The translations under genes and the position numbers were made by a program. This document shows, piece by piece, positions 41,767-50,012 of a DNA stretch of 64,000 nucleotides. Location: NCBI RefSeq assembly GCF_019931675.1, contig NZ_CP082922.1, positions 2,309,001 through 2,373,000 of the forward strand, written 5' to 3'. The stretch comes from Nocardioides rotundus. GTDB lineage: Bacteria > Actinomycetota > Actinomycetes > Propionibacteriales > Nocardioidaceae. The first letter of the stretch is position 1, and each line of letters starts with the position of its first letter. Below the pieces are notes generated by a model. That model was not told the DNA's origin. It did no database searches and saw nothing but the letters and a program-made list of their open reading frames with translations.

Positions 41767-41836
41767 CGGGTCCAGCCCATCACACGGGAACTCGTTGCTG
41801 CAAGATCTTGATTGTTTATGGCGCAAATCATACAGT

Positions 41837-41846
41837 TTCGATCACT
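41837..41846. promoter_or_regulatory. TTCGATCACT site, candidate DeoR operator
   Basis: Lies between the divergent GH35 and ABC ATPase genes and matches TTCGATCAAT at 34814-34823 in 9 of 10 positions, suggesting coordinated control of the sugar regulon. Confidence 0.3.
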
Positions 41847-41893
41847 CAGGGCGCGCTGATCGTCTCGCGGCGCCCGACGAACGGAGGAACACC

Positions 41894-42976
41894 ATGGCGG
41901 CAGTCAGCTACCGCGGCGCTACGCGGGTCTACCCGGGCGCGGACCGCGCCGCGGTCGACGATCTGGACCTGGAGGTCGGGGACGGCGAGTTCCTGGTGCT
42001 GGTCGGCCCCTCGGGCTGCGGCAAGTCCACCAGCCTGCGGATGCTCGCGGGTCTGGAGGACGTGACCAGCGGCAGCATCCACATCGGCGACCGGGACGTC
42101 ACCGACCTGGCGCCGAAGTCCCGCGACATCGCGATGGTGTTCCAGAACTACGCGCTGTATCCGCACATGAGCGTGGGCGACAACATGGCCTTCGCGCTGC
42201 GGATGGCCAAGGTCAGCAAGGAGGAGCGCGACAGCCGGGTGGCCGAGGCCGCTCGGCTGCTCGACCTGACCGACTATCTCGACCGCAAGCCCCGGGCACT
42301 CTCCGGCGGTCAGCGCCAGCGGGTCGCGATGGGCCGGGCCATCGTCCGGCAGCCGCAGGTCTTCTGCATGGACGAGCCACTGTCCAACCTGGACGCCAAG
42401 CTCCGGGTCAGCACGCGCACCCAGATCGCCTCGCTGCAGCAGCGGCTCGGCATCACCACCGTCTACGTCACCCACGACCAGGTGGAGGCGATGACGATGG
42501 GCGATCGGGTGGCCGTGCTCAAGGACGGGGTGCTCCAGCAGTGCGACTCTCCGCTGGAGCTCTACCGCCGGCCGGCGAACCTGTTCGTGGCCGGCTTCAT
42601 CGGCTCCCCCGCGATGAACCTGCTCGAGGCCGGGGCCGCCGACGGGGCGGTGCGGTTCGCCGGCCTGACCCTCCCCCTGCCGCGCTCGGCGGAGGCGGCG
42701 ACGACCAGCGACCGGGTCACGATCGGCGTGCGACCGGAGGCCTGGCGGCTGGTCGGCGAGAGCGACGGCGGCCTGGAGGTGGCCGTGTCGGTCGTCGAGG
42801 AGCTGGGCTCGGACGCGTTCGTCTACGGCACTGCCCAGGGCGCCGACAGCCCCGTGGTGATCCGGGTCGACCAGCGGCAGGCCGTGACCAAGGGCTCGAC
42901 CATCCACGTCACCACCGACCTGGAGAGCGTCCACCTCTTCGACACCTCCTCCGGCGCGCGCCTGACCGCTGCCTGA
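41894..42976 (+). CDS. Sugar ABC transporter ATP-binding protein (MsiK/UgpC/MalK type)
   Basis: 360-residue ATPase for a MalFGK-type importer. Walker A GPSGCGKST, Q loop MVFQNYALYPHMSV, signature LSGGQRQRVAMGRAI, Walker B MDEPLSNLDAKLR, H loop YVTHDQVEAMT. A MalK-like regulatory domain (IGVRPEAWRL onward) fills the last 120 residues. GGAGGAAC precedes the ATG at 41894. It probably serves the permeases at 37.1-38.9 kb; such ATPases are sometimes shared among several importers. Confidence 0.93.
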   Translation: MAAVSYRGATRVYPGADRAAVDDLDLEVGDGEFLVLVGPSGCGKSTSLRMLAGLEDVTSGSIHIGDRDVTDLAPKSRDIAMVFQNYALYPHMSVGDNMAFALRMAKVSKEERDSRVAEAARLLDLTDYLDRKPRALSGGQRQRVAMGRAIVRQPQVFCMDEPLSNLDAKLRVSTRTQIASLQQRLGITTVYVTHDQVEAMTMGDRVAVLKDGVLQQCDSPLELYRRPANLFVAGFIGSPAMNLLEAGAADGAVRFAGLTLPLPRSAEAATTSDRVTIGVRPEAWRLVGESDGGLEVAVSVVEELGSDAFVYGTAQGADSPVVIRVDQRQAVTKGSTIHVTTDLESVHLFDTSSGARLTAA

Positions 42977-43010
42977 GCGTCGATCCGGCGGACGGTGCGA
43001 CCGCTCCGAC

Positions 43011-43571
43011 TCAGTCGCGCAGGCAGCGGCGCGCCAGCTTCCGGGCGCTCTCGATCGGACCGGTGCTGCGGGCGACCTTTGACCCAGCGAGTCCGCCGTC
43101 GTAGATCACCGTCAGCTCGGCAAGGGTGCCCTCGGGATCGGACACTCCGACCCGCTCCAGTGCCGAGCGCCACACGGAGGCCAGCCACGCGCGGTGCGCT
43201 TCGATCACCGCATAGACCGGGTGCTCGTGGTCGGGGAACTCAGTGGCGACGTTGAGATACAGACACCCGCGGAAGTTGTGTCTCGGAGCATTGGCTGCCG
43301 CCAGGTCGAAGACGAGCAGGATCTCCTCCGCCGGGTCGCCAACGTCGGCGCGCGCCGCCTCGTAGGCCGCGCGGTCGCGCTCGTCGCAGCGTCGTAGATA
43401 GGCCGCGACCAGCCCGTCCTTCGATCCGTAGGTCTGGTACAGGCTCGCGCGGGCCACGCCGGCCGAGCGCAGCACCGCGTCGATGCCGACGGCGCGGATG
43501 CCCTGTTGGACGAAGAGCGTGTCGGCGGCATCGAGCAGTCGCTCGGCGGGACGGATCGCGATGTCAGACAC
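43011..43571 (-). CDS. TetR-family transcriptional regulator
   Basis: 186-residue repressor. Helix-turn-helix at about 10-55 (AADTLFVQQGIRAVGIDAVLRSAGVARASLYQTYGSKDGL); the C-terminal ligand domain has HNFRGCLYLNVATEFPDHEHPV, close to the LmrA/YxaF group. The GTG at 43571 gives the usual length. It is divergent from the OsmC gene, and an inverted repeat in the spacer is its likely operator, so it probably controls the OsmC-dehydrogenase-importer operon. Confidence 0.9.
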   Translation of the reverse strand: MSDIAIRPAERLLDAADTLFVQQGIRAVGIDAVLRSAGVARASLYQTYGSKDGLVAAYLRRCDERDRAAYEAARADVGDPAEEILLVFDLAAANAPRHNFRGCLYLNVATEFPDHEHPVYAVIEAHRAWLASVWRSALERVGVSDPEGTLAELTVIYDGGLAGSKVARSTGPIESARKLARRCLRD

Positions 43572-43578
43572 ATCGAGA

Positions 43579-43601
43579 AGTCTAACAAAACCTACTAGAC
43601 T
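43579..43601. promoter_or_regulatory. AGTCTA/TAGACT inverted repeat, candidate TetR operator
   Basis: Six-bp arms at 43579-43584 and 43596-43601 with an 11-bp centre, in the AT-rich spacer between divergent TetR and OsmC genes. Size and place suit a TetR dimer. Confidence 0.5.
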
Positions 43602-43664
43602 GATCGATCTATTCTTGTTTATGGTCGACCCCGTTCGACGAACCCGACTGCTGGAAGGTGACCC

Positions 43665-44201
43665 ATGACCACTACTCCCGCTCCGCTGCAGATCGACGCA
43701 GCCGGCCTCGACCGGCTCTCCTGCAACGCGAAGGAGGATCCGGCCACCGGCAGGAAGGTCCTCAAGGCCCGCACGGTGTCGGAGTCCGGCTTCCGGAACA
43801 TGACCTACGTCCGCGACCTCGCCCCGATGCTCGTCGGCGAGCCACCCGCGCTCCTCGGCGACGACGCCGCCCCCAACCCGTCCGAGGCGGCCTTGGCCGC
43901 GCTCGGCTCCTGCCTCTCGGTCGGCCTGCTCGCGAACGCGACCCACCGGGGCGTCACGCTGACCAGGATCGAGGTCGCCATGGAGGGCGACATCGACATC
44001 TCGGCGGTCTGGGGTGTCGGCGACACTCCCGAGGACAAGGTGCTCGGCTTCTCCGACGTCCGGATCACCGTGACACTCGCCGGTGACGCCCCCGACGAGG
44101 TGCTGCAGGAGATCCACGACAATGCGCTGCGCTGGTCGCCGGTGGTCAACACCTTCCAGCGTCCGGTCGGGGTGACCTCGACGTTGGCGGTGGACCGATG
44201 A
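43665..44201 (+). CDS. OsmC-family protein
   Basis: 178-residue OsmC-fold protein; relatives are thiol-dependent peroxidases. A Cys in ALGSCLSVGLLANA matches the second conserved Cys of the family, but the first redox Cys is not at its usual place, so peroxidase activity is uncertain. The first gene of a five-gene operon, with its stop overlapping the dehydrogenase start by ATGA. OsmC-like proteins are found in operons for organosulfur use, which fits the neighbours. Confidence 0.82.
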   Translation: MTTTPAPLQIDAAGLDRLSCNAKEDPATGRKVLKARTVSESGFRNMTYVRDLAPMLVGEPPALLGDDAAPNPSEAALAALGSCLSVGLLANATHRGVTLTRIEVAMEGDIDISAVWGVGDTPEDKVLGFSDVRITVTLAGDAPDEVLQEIHDNALRWSPVVNTFQRPVGVTSTLAVDR

Positions 44202-45286
44202 CTACCACCGCGCAGACGACCCCACCGCCGCCCGAGGCCCAGATGGTCGCCGGGCTGGTGGCCGAGGTCGCCGCCACGGCCGACCACACCGACAGCGCCA
44301 ACGCCTCGGTGCGCTCCCATCTGGCCCGACTGTCCGAGGCCGGTCTCGCAGCCTTGGGCGCCCCCGCGAACCGGGATGGTCGGCTGCCGGACATGGCGAC
44401 GGTCATCGCCGACCTGGCCGGAGTCTGCCTCTCCACGTCGTTCTCGTTGTGGGCGCACCGGATGACGCTGGAGTACCTACGACTGTCCGGCACGCCGTGG
44501 GCAGACGAGACCGCCACCCGTCTGGCGCAGGGGACCGTCCTGGGCGTGACCGGGATGGCCTCGGCGTTCAAGGAGCTGGCCGGCTGCGGCTCCCTCGACC
44601 TGACCGCGACCCCCATCGACGACGGCTGGTCGCTGAGCGGCACGCTGCGCTGGGCCAGCAATCTCCACCCGGACTCGGTCATGGTGACCGCCGCCCGCGC
44701 CCCGGACGGCCGCCGCCTCATCGTCGGCGTGCCGCTGGACACCCCCGGCATCGTGATCGGCGAACAGTTCGACCTTCTGGCCATGGGCGGCACGGACTCC
44801 TCGTACGTCACTCTCACCGGCGCCCCGATCGCGTCCGATCAGGTGCTGACCGAGGACTTCGAGGAGTTCCTGCGCGCGGCGCGACCGACCTTCCTGGTCC
44901 TGCAGACAGCGATGTGCCTGGGCCTGGCCAGGCGCTCCCTGGACGAGGCAGGGGGGTCGCTCGAGGGGGTCAACTCCTCCTTGGCGGCCGACATCGCAGC
45001 GACAGGTGAGCGCTGGGACGCCGCCAACGCCACGCTCAGTGCGATCACCGACGCGGTCGGTGGGCCGGTAAGGCCGTACGGCGAAGACCTGCTGCGCCTA
45101 CGGCTCGACGCCGCGGACGTGGCCGTCGTCGCTGCCGGCCAGGAGGTCCGCACCGCCGGCGGCCGCGGATACGCGCGTCAGACCGACGTCAGCAGGAGAT
45201 ACCGCGAGGCCGCGTTCCTACCGGTCCAGTCGCCCTCCGAGACCCAACTGCGGTGGGAGCTGGCCCGAGCCCGGACCGTTGACTGA
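44198..45286 (+). CDS. Acyl-CoA dehydrogenase-family flavoprotein
   Basis: 362-residue flavoprotein of the acyl-CoA dehydrogenase fold, shorter than standard enzymes (about 385). Flavin-contacting GVTGMASAFKELAGCG and TLRWASNLHPDSVMVTAA are visible, and the C-terminal helices end AGQEVRTAGGRGYARQTDVSRRYREAAFLPVQSPSE. The catalytic Glu of true dehydrogenases is not obvious. Similar proteins (SfnB/DszC-like) oxygenate or desulfurise small sulfur compounds. Placement between OsmC and an SsuABC-like importer supports that reading, but it is inferred. Confidence 0.75.
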   Translation: MTTTAQTTPPPPEAQMVAGLVAEVAATADHTDSANASVRSHLARLSEAGLAALGAPANRDGRLPDMATVIADLAGVCLSTSFSLWAHRMTLEYLRLSGTPWADETATRLAQGTVLGVTGMASAFKELAGCGSLDLTATPIDDGWSLSGTLRWASNLHPDSVMVTAARAPDGRRLIVGVPLDTPGIVIGEQFDLLAMGGTDSSYVTLTGAPIASDQVLTEDFEEFLRAARPTFLVLQTAMCLGLARRSLDEAGGSLEGVNSSLAADIAATGERWDAANATLSAITDAVGGPVRPYGEDLLRLRLDAADVAVVAAGQEVRTAGGRGYARQTDVSRRYREAAFLPVQSPSETQLRWELARARTVD

Positions 45287-45350
45287 CTGCCTCCCGCGGC
45301 CCAGAGGAACCTCCTGCCCATCCACCGCGACCGACCGAGAGAAGACTGCC

Positions 45351-46106
45351 GTGGGAACTCCAGCACTCACCCTGACCGATGTCTCCATCCGCCACGCGGA
45401 CGCCACTGCACCCGTGCTCGAGCACGTCGATCTGCAGATCGATCCTGGCGAGGTGCATGTCCTCTTGGGACCGAGCGGCAGCGGCAAGTCGACGCTGCTT
45501 CACGTCATGGCCGGTCTGCTGAGTCCCGAACGCGGGTCCCTGCAGTGGCACGGTCGCCAGTCGGGCGTCCACACTGGCTTCGTCTTCCAGGAGCCACGGC
45601 TGCTGCCGTGGCTCGATGTTGCCGACAACGTGGCCCTCGCGGGGCGGTTCCGTCGTCATCGGTCCCGGTTCGACCGGGGCGGGGTGGACGGGCTGCTGAA
45701 CAGGCTGGGCCTGGGCGACCTGGCGCACAGGCGCGCCCAGCAGCTGAGCGGCGGCGAGCAGCAACGGGTCGCGGTGGCCCGAGCGATCGCCTTGGACCCC
45801 GAGCTGCTGCTCCTGGACGAGCCGGGCAGCGCCCTGGATCCGGCGACCCGCCAGGACGTACAGGACTGGCTGCGTGAGATCACCTCGGCCGATGCCCTCA
45901 GCACGGTGCTGGTCACCCACGACGTCGACGAGGCGCTCTACCTCGGCCACCGGATCACCATGCTGGGCGCCGGACGGATCGTGCGGAGCGCCCCCAACGA
46001 GCGAGCGACCCGACGCGCCGACGTGGCCAACCACCCGGATCGCTCGACGTGGCTGAGCCTCTACCGAGGCGGCCACTCTCCTCGCCCCGAGGCGATCGCC
46101 TCGTGA
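45351..46106 (+). CDS. ABC transporter ATP-binding protein (SsuB/TauB/NrtD type)
   Basis: 251-residue ATPase with Walker A GPSGSGKST, Q loop FVFQEPRLLPWLDV (the EPRLLPW form is typical of SsuB/TauB), signature LSGGEQQRVAVARAI, Walker B LLLDEPGSALD and H loop LVTHDVDEAL. The GTG at 45351 has GAGAGAAG upstream and lies 64 nt after the dehydrogenase; earlier in-frame starts lack family sequence. The stop overlaps the binding-protein GTG. Confidence 0.9.
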   Translation: MGTPALTLTDVSIRHADATAPVLEHVDLQIDPGEVHVLLGPSGSGKSTLLHVMAGLLSPERGSLQWHGRQSGVHTGFVFQEPRLLPWLDVADNVALAGRFRRHRSRFDRGGVDGLLNRLGLGDLAHRRAQQLSGGEQQRVAVARAIALDPELLLLDEPGSALDPATRQDVQDWLREITSADALSTVLVTHDVDEALYLGHRITMLGAGRIVRSAPNERATRRADVANHPDRSTWLSLYRGGHSPRPEAIAS

Positions 46107-47269
46107 CCAGGATGACCCGACGGGGCGTGCTCAGGGCTGCCGGCCTCACCGCGGTCGGCCTCGGCGGCGCTGCCGGCGTGGCCGACCTCGCCGCCGGCAT
46201 CACCGCGTCGGGTGCGGCGGCGCGACTTCAGGTCGGGTATCTGCCGATCACCGACGCCACCCCGTTGTTGATGGCGCACGCACGCGGGTCGTTCGACGCA
46301 CCCGAGCTCGCCGCTCCCCCACCGGTGCTGTTCCGTAGTTGGGCGTCCCTGGGCGAGGCGCTGATCAGCGGCAAGGTCGATCTGGTCCACCTGCTGATGC
46401 CGGCCGCGCTGCAGCTGCGATACGACCTCGGCGCCGATGTGAAGGTCCTGGGTTGGAACCACACCAACGGGTCGGCCATGACGGTGGCCCCGAGCATCGA
46501 CTCGGTGGAGCAGCTGGCGGGACGGGCCTTCGCGATCCCGCACTGGTGGTCGGTGCACAACGTCGTACTCCAGGCCGTCCTGCGGGAGGCCGGCCTGACT
46601 CCGGTCGTACGAGAGGCCCCCTCAGCACAGGACGGAACGGTGCAGTTGGTGGTCATGAGCCCTGCCGACCTGATCCCCGCGCTGAAGAACGGCGTGATCG
46701 GCGGGTACGTCGTTGCCGACCCGTTCAACGCCGCCGCCGAGGCTCAGGGGGTGGGGCGCATCCTCCGCTTCCTCGGCGACGTCTGGCGCGACCATGCCTG
46801 CTGCGCGCTGGTCACCCGCGGCGACGTCATCCGCAGGGACCCCGAGGCGGTTCAGGCGATGGTCGACGGGATCGTCGTCCAGCAGCTCTGGTCGCGGCAA
46901 CATCGGGTCCAGGCCGCCGGTCTGCTCTCCGGGCGTGGGTATCTCCCTCAGCCCCTGCCCGCGATCGAGGCCTCATTGACCTACGACGAGGCGGCGGCCG
47001 CGAAGACGCTGGTCACGAACCCTGCATTCGAGGGTCAACGGCTCGACTTCGCTCCGTGGCCGTACCGCTCCTACACCGAGGAGCTCGTGACCCGGATGCG
47101 CGAGACCACGGTCGACGGTGACCGTCGCTTCCTCGACCGACTCGGCGAGACACCACACAGCGACCTCGTGGACGACACCTTCGTCGCGAGGTCGTTGCAG
47201 CGCAACGGCGGCTTCGCTGCGTTCGACCTGCCCGGACCGTCCCGAACAGAACAGGTGGTCCCCGCATGA
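46103..47269 (+). CDS. ABC transporter substrate-binding protein (SsuA/NrtA type, Tat-exported)
   Basis: 388-residue extracytoplasmic binding protein. The N-terminus has a twin-arginine signal (TRRGVLRAAG, then a hydrophobic stretch), suggesting export in folded form. The binding fold starts VGYLPITDATPLLMAHA, with ISGKVDLVHLLMPAAL and GVIGGYVVADPFNAAAE as in CmpA/NrtA/SsuA proteins. Substrate is a small anion or sulfonate by family. The GTG at 46103 overlaps the ATPase stop; a second start at 46112 would still keep the Tat motif. Confidence 0.85.
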   Translation: MTRMTRRGVLRAAGLTAVGLGGAAGVADLAAGITASGAAARLQVGYLPITDATPLLMAHARGSFDAPELAAPPPVLFRSWASLGEALISGKVDLVHLLMPAALQLRYDLGADVKVLGWNHTNGSAMTVAPSIDSVEQLAGRAFAIPHWWSVHNVVLQAVLREAGLTPVVREAPSAQDGTVQLVVMSPADLIPALKNGVIGGYVVADPFNAAAEAQGVGRILRFLGDVWRDHACCALVTRGDVIRRDPEAVQAMVDGIVVQQLWSRQHRVQAAGLLSGRGYLPQPLPAIEASLTYDEAAAAKTLVTNPAFEGQRLDFAPWPYRSYTEELVTRMRETTVDGDRRFLDRLGETPHSDLVDDTFVARSLQRNGGFAAFDLPGPSRTEQVVPA

Positions 47270-48090
47270 CCCAGCGGACCCTCGCGCCCAGCCCGTACAG
47301 CAGCCCTCCGGCGCGCGTGCGTGCACGCTACCGCTCAGGGGGAAGCCTGGTGGCGCGGGCGCTCCCCGGAGTGGTGAGCGTCGTGGTGGCGACCTTCTTG
47401 TGGTGGCTTGCCACCGAGGTCTCCGACAACCCGTTGATCGCCCAGTTCGGCCCGCAGTACGCACTGCCCGCGATCGGAGAGTTGTGGCGCCAGGGCGTGC
47501 TGGTCGACGACATCCTCGTCTCCACCTCGCGTCTGCTCGTGGGGTTGCTCGTCGCCGTCGTGGTCGGCGTACCGTTCGGCGTGTTGCTCGGCACCTCGAC
47601 GCTCGCTGATCGGGCCGCACGTCCGGTGGTCTCGTTCCTGCGGATGATCTCGCCGTTGGCCTGGGCCCCCATCGCGGTCGCCCTCTTCGGCATCGGCAGC
47701 CGGCCCGTGCACTTCCTGGTCGCCGCGGCCGCGGTGTGGCCGATCGTGATCAACTCGGCCCATGGCGTACGCACCGTGGATCAGAAGTGGAGGACGATGG
47801 CGATCTCGCTCGGCGCGAGCCGCACGGAGGTGCTGCGCCACATCGTGCTACCTGCGGCCAGCGGTTCCTTCCTCACCGGCCTGCGACTGGCGCTCGGGGT
47901 CGCATGGATCGTGCTCGTCCCGGCGGAGATGCTCGGGGTGACCTCGGGCCTGGGGTACCAGATCCTCAACTCCCGCGACCAACTCGCCTACGACCAGGTC
48001 GTCGGCGTCATCGTGGTGATCGGGATCCTCGGCTTCACGCTCGACTGGCTCGCGCAACGTCTGTTGACGCCGTCGCGACGGGACCGCTGA
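47266..48090 (+). CDS. ABC transporter permease (SsuC/TauC type)
   Basis: 274-residue permease with about six transmembrane helices after an N-terminal Arg/Pro-rich tail. FLRMISPLAWAPIAVALFGIG, the ATPase-docking SLGASRTEVLRHIVLPAA and LRLALGVAWIVLVPAEMLG are SsuC/TauC hallmarks. The start overlaps the binding-protein stop by ATGA. It is the last gene of the TetR-controlled operon; its 3' end overlaps the end of the opposite-strand chimeric gene by 56 nt. Confidence 0.92.
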   Translation: MTQRTLAPSPYSSPPARVRARYRSGGSLVARALPGVVSVVVATFLWWLATEVSDNPLIAQFGPQYALPAIGELWRQGVLVDDILVSTSRLLVGLLVAVVVGVPFGVLLGTSTLADRAARPVVSFLRMISPLAWAPIAVALFGIGSRPVHFLVAAAAVWPIVINSAHGVRTVDQKWRTMAISLGASRTEVLRHIVLPAASGSFLTGLRLALGVAWIVLVPAEMLGVTSGLGYQILNSRDQLAYDQVVGVIVVIGILGFTLDWLAQRLLTPSRRDR

Positions 48091-48802
48091 CCAGCCTCGC
48101 CGCGAGCACGTGCTTGCACGGGCCCCTGCTGCCCTGGTGCTTGGCGAACCACGGGCAGGTGCACCGGTCGTGGCCGAGGCGCAGCGCGTGCATCGCGAAC
48201 TTCGTGTCATACCCATGTACAGCGACCAGCTCTGGACGATTGGTGTGCGCGCCGGATTCGCCGAGCATCGGGGACCTCTGGCTCTGCAGGTAGCCGAGGA
48301 ACCGGGCCGCTGCCAGTTTGGAGACGAAGCGGTGCGCATTGTCGACCAACTCGGCTCCGACCTGGTTCCTGAACACCACTTCCTCATCCGGCACGAACAG
48401 CGCGAGCAGGACCGTCGGGTTCCCAGCCAGCGCGAGGCGGCACCACTTGCGCGCCGAGTAGATGACCACGTCGAGGTCACCTGCCCCGGACCGATTCGCC
48501 AGTCCGCCGGCCTCGTCCCAGACGGTGTGGCGCTGGTACTGCTCGAACTCGACTTCACCCTCGCCGTCGATACCGCGAGGAACCCGTGCGAGGCCGGTGA
48601 CGAACTCAGGCGGCTCGAGGCAGATCCCCATCTCATCGCGGTCGTCCTGACCGCTGACGGCGGTGCCGTGCACCCCCGAGCCGACCTGGACCCGCAGGAT
48701 CATGCCCGCCTCGGCGATCGCCCGCGCTTGCTCCGAGGCATGCGGGTGCGCAAACCCAGCCGGCAGCGACCTATCGCCGGAGACAACCCTCGCCTGAACC
48801 AT
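48035..48802 (-). CDS. Chimeric gene: nucleotidyltransferase N-part fused to SWIM zinc-finger fragment
   Basis: 255 residues. Residues to about 208 follow the COG3541-type nucleotidyltransferases (polymerase-beta superfamily, RlaP relatives): GSGVHGTAVSGQDDRDEMGI, VIYSARKWCRLALAGNPTV and GYDTKFAMHALRLG. Right there the family's C-terminal half stops and DRCTCPWFAKHQGSRGPCKH follows, a complete SWIM zinc-finger motif (CxC...CxH) from an unrelated gene. The product is a fusion that probably arose by recombination and may be non-functional. The ATG is at 48802. It sits next to the tRNA-fragment scar at 48.95 kb. Confidence 0.75.
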   Translation of the reverse strand: MVQARVVSGDRSLPAGFAHPHASEQARAIAEAGMILRVQVGSGVHGTAVSGQDDRDEMGICLEPPEFVTGLARVPRGIDGEGEVEFEQYQRHTVWDEAGGLANRSGAGDLDVVIYSARKWCRLALAGNPTVLLALFVPDEEVVFRNQVGAELVDNAHRFVSKLAAARFLGYLQSQRSPMLGESGAHTNRPELVAVHGYDTKFAMHALRLGHDRCTCPWFAKHQGSRGPCKHVLAARLVSGPVATASTDVARASRA

Positions 48803-48916
48803 GCAGTGAACCGTATCCGCGCACTATCGCCCCCGGCGACGGCTTTCCGCCGTGGCACCCGGGCAGGGTCCATGCCCATAGCGCCACACCACCGCAGGGC
48901 AGAACTGCGAAATGCG

Positions 48917-48946
48917 AGAAGGCCCGACCTGATGGTCGGGCCTTCT
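48917..48946. terminator. Hairpin terminator beside the tRNA fragment
   Basis: 13-bp perfect stem AGAAGGCCCGACC (48917-48929) with GGTCGGGCCTTCT (48934-48946) and a TGAT loop. It lies just downstream of the tRNA 3' fragment in tRNA orientation and is probably the original tRNA gene terminator. Confidence 0.85.
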
Positions 48947-48949
48947 GCT

Positions 48950-48986
48950 TGGTAGCGGGGGCAGGATTTGAACCTGCGACCTCTGG
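48950..48986 (-). other. 3' fragment of initiator tRNA (fMet), att-like scar
   Basis: On the minus strand the 37 bases correspond to the end of an actinobacterial initiator tRNA: part of the anticodon arm (CCAGAGGTCG), the T arm GCAGGTTCAAATCCTGC and the acceptor CCCCGCTACCA including CCA. The sequence then departs; there is no 5' half, D arm or anticodon. Partial tRNA 3' ends like this mark the far attachment site of elements that integrate into tRNA genes. Confidence 0.75.
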
Positions 48987-49404
48987 ACCTCCAGCGCGTG
49001 TACGTTCCGCCGCTGGCTCTTTTGACCTCACTTGCCGATGTGTGCTCTGACCTGCGCAGACGCGCACAACCCGGCGTGCCGACTCCAGATCCTCTTGACG
49101 GCTTCTGCTCGGATCAGACGACTTGCGCTGGCGTTTTCGGGACATAAGCGCGGCGTGACTCGAATCGCAGTCGGCCCGGAGGATGAGCCCCGATTCGTGC
49201 CTGTTCGTGCTAACTAAGATCGGCGGCATGCGGGATCTCCGAGCACCGGCCGGCACAAGCGGCGCGCGCTACGCGCTGGCCGTAGTTGAGTCCACGGGCG
49301 TGGTGTACGAGGGGCCCGACCTGAGCGTGGCGTCCTGACACAGCGACGGCTACCGCGTGATCCTTCAGAAGGCCTGCGAAAGCACGACTGAAGGAGACAT
49401 CACG
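48987..49404. other. Gene-poor junction between tRNA scar and IS remnant
   Basis: 418 bp with no convincing gene. The only small reading frame with a fair start (49228-49338, 36 codons, plus strand) has no ribosome site or recognisable family. It is probably degraded mobile DNA. Confidence 0.5.
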
Positions 49405-49971
49405 ATGACCGTCGACCCCAACTCTATTGACCTGCCCCGTTCATGGCCGAGCACCTGCAGCGCGCCGAGCCCGACCTGCTCCGATCGATGCTGTCGACGT
49501 TCGTGCAGGCGTTCTTGTCCGCCGAGGCCGACGCGATCTGCGGCGCCCCGTATGGCGAACGCAGCCCGGAACGGACCAACTCCCGACGGCTACCGGACCC
49601 GCGACTTCGACACCCGCACCGGCACGATAGAGGTCGCTATCCCCAAGCTGCGCGAGGGCTCGTACTTCCCGGACTGGCTCCTCGAGCGACGCCAGCGAGC
49701 CGAGCGGGCCCTGACCACCGTGGTCGCGACCTGCTACCTGTTGGGTGTCTCGACGCGGCGGATGGAGAAGCTCGTCGAGACCCTCGGCATCACCCGACTG
49801 TCGAAGTCGCAAGTCAGCGTGATGGCCAAGGAGCTCGACGCGCACGTCGAGGACTTCCGCACCCGACCACTCGACGCCGGCGTGGACCCGGACACGTTGG
49901 AGGATCGCATCCGTGAAGGCGTCGGCGAAGTGAGCAACCCGATGGCAGTGGGCAAACACCGAGGGCGTTGA
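49405..49971 (+). pseudogene. IS256-family transposase remnant
   Basis: Broken N-terminal part of a mutator-type (IS256) transposase. MTVDPNSIDLPR begins at 49405; the next piece (MAEHLQRAEPDLL to GAPYGERSPERTNSR) is in another frame; the reading then returns to the first frame for DGYRTRDFDTRTGTIEVAIPK, ATCYLLGVSTRRMEKLVETL and RLSKSQVSVMAKELD. Homology stops after FRTRPLDAG near 49880, so the catalytic C-terminal half is gone. At least two frameshifts plus truncation make it inactive. AAGGAG lies before the ATG. Confidence 0.85.
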
Positions 49972-50012
49972 CGTCGGGTCCGAGGAGCGGCGTTGAGACT
50001 ACAGTCGCCCGG

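Noticed and set aside
48950..49030. Complete tRNA gene
   Set aside because: Only the 3' 37 bases match; anticodon loop, D arm and 5' acceptor strand are absent.
49228..49338. 36-codon small gene
   Set aside because: No ribosome site, no family, and it lies in degraded junction DNA; noted but not called.
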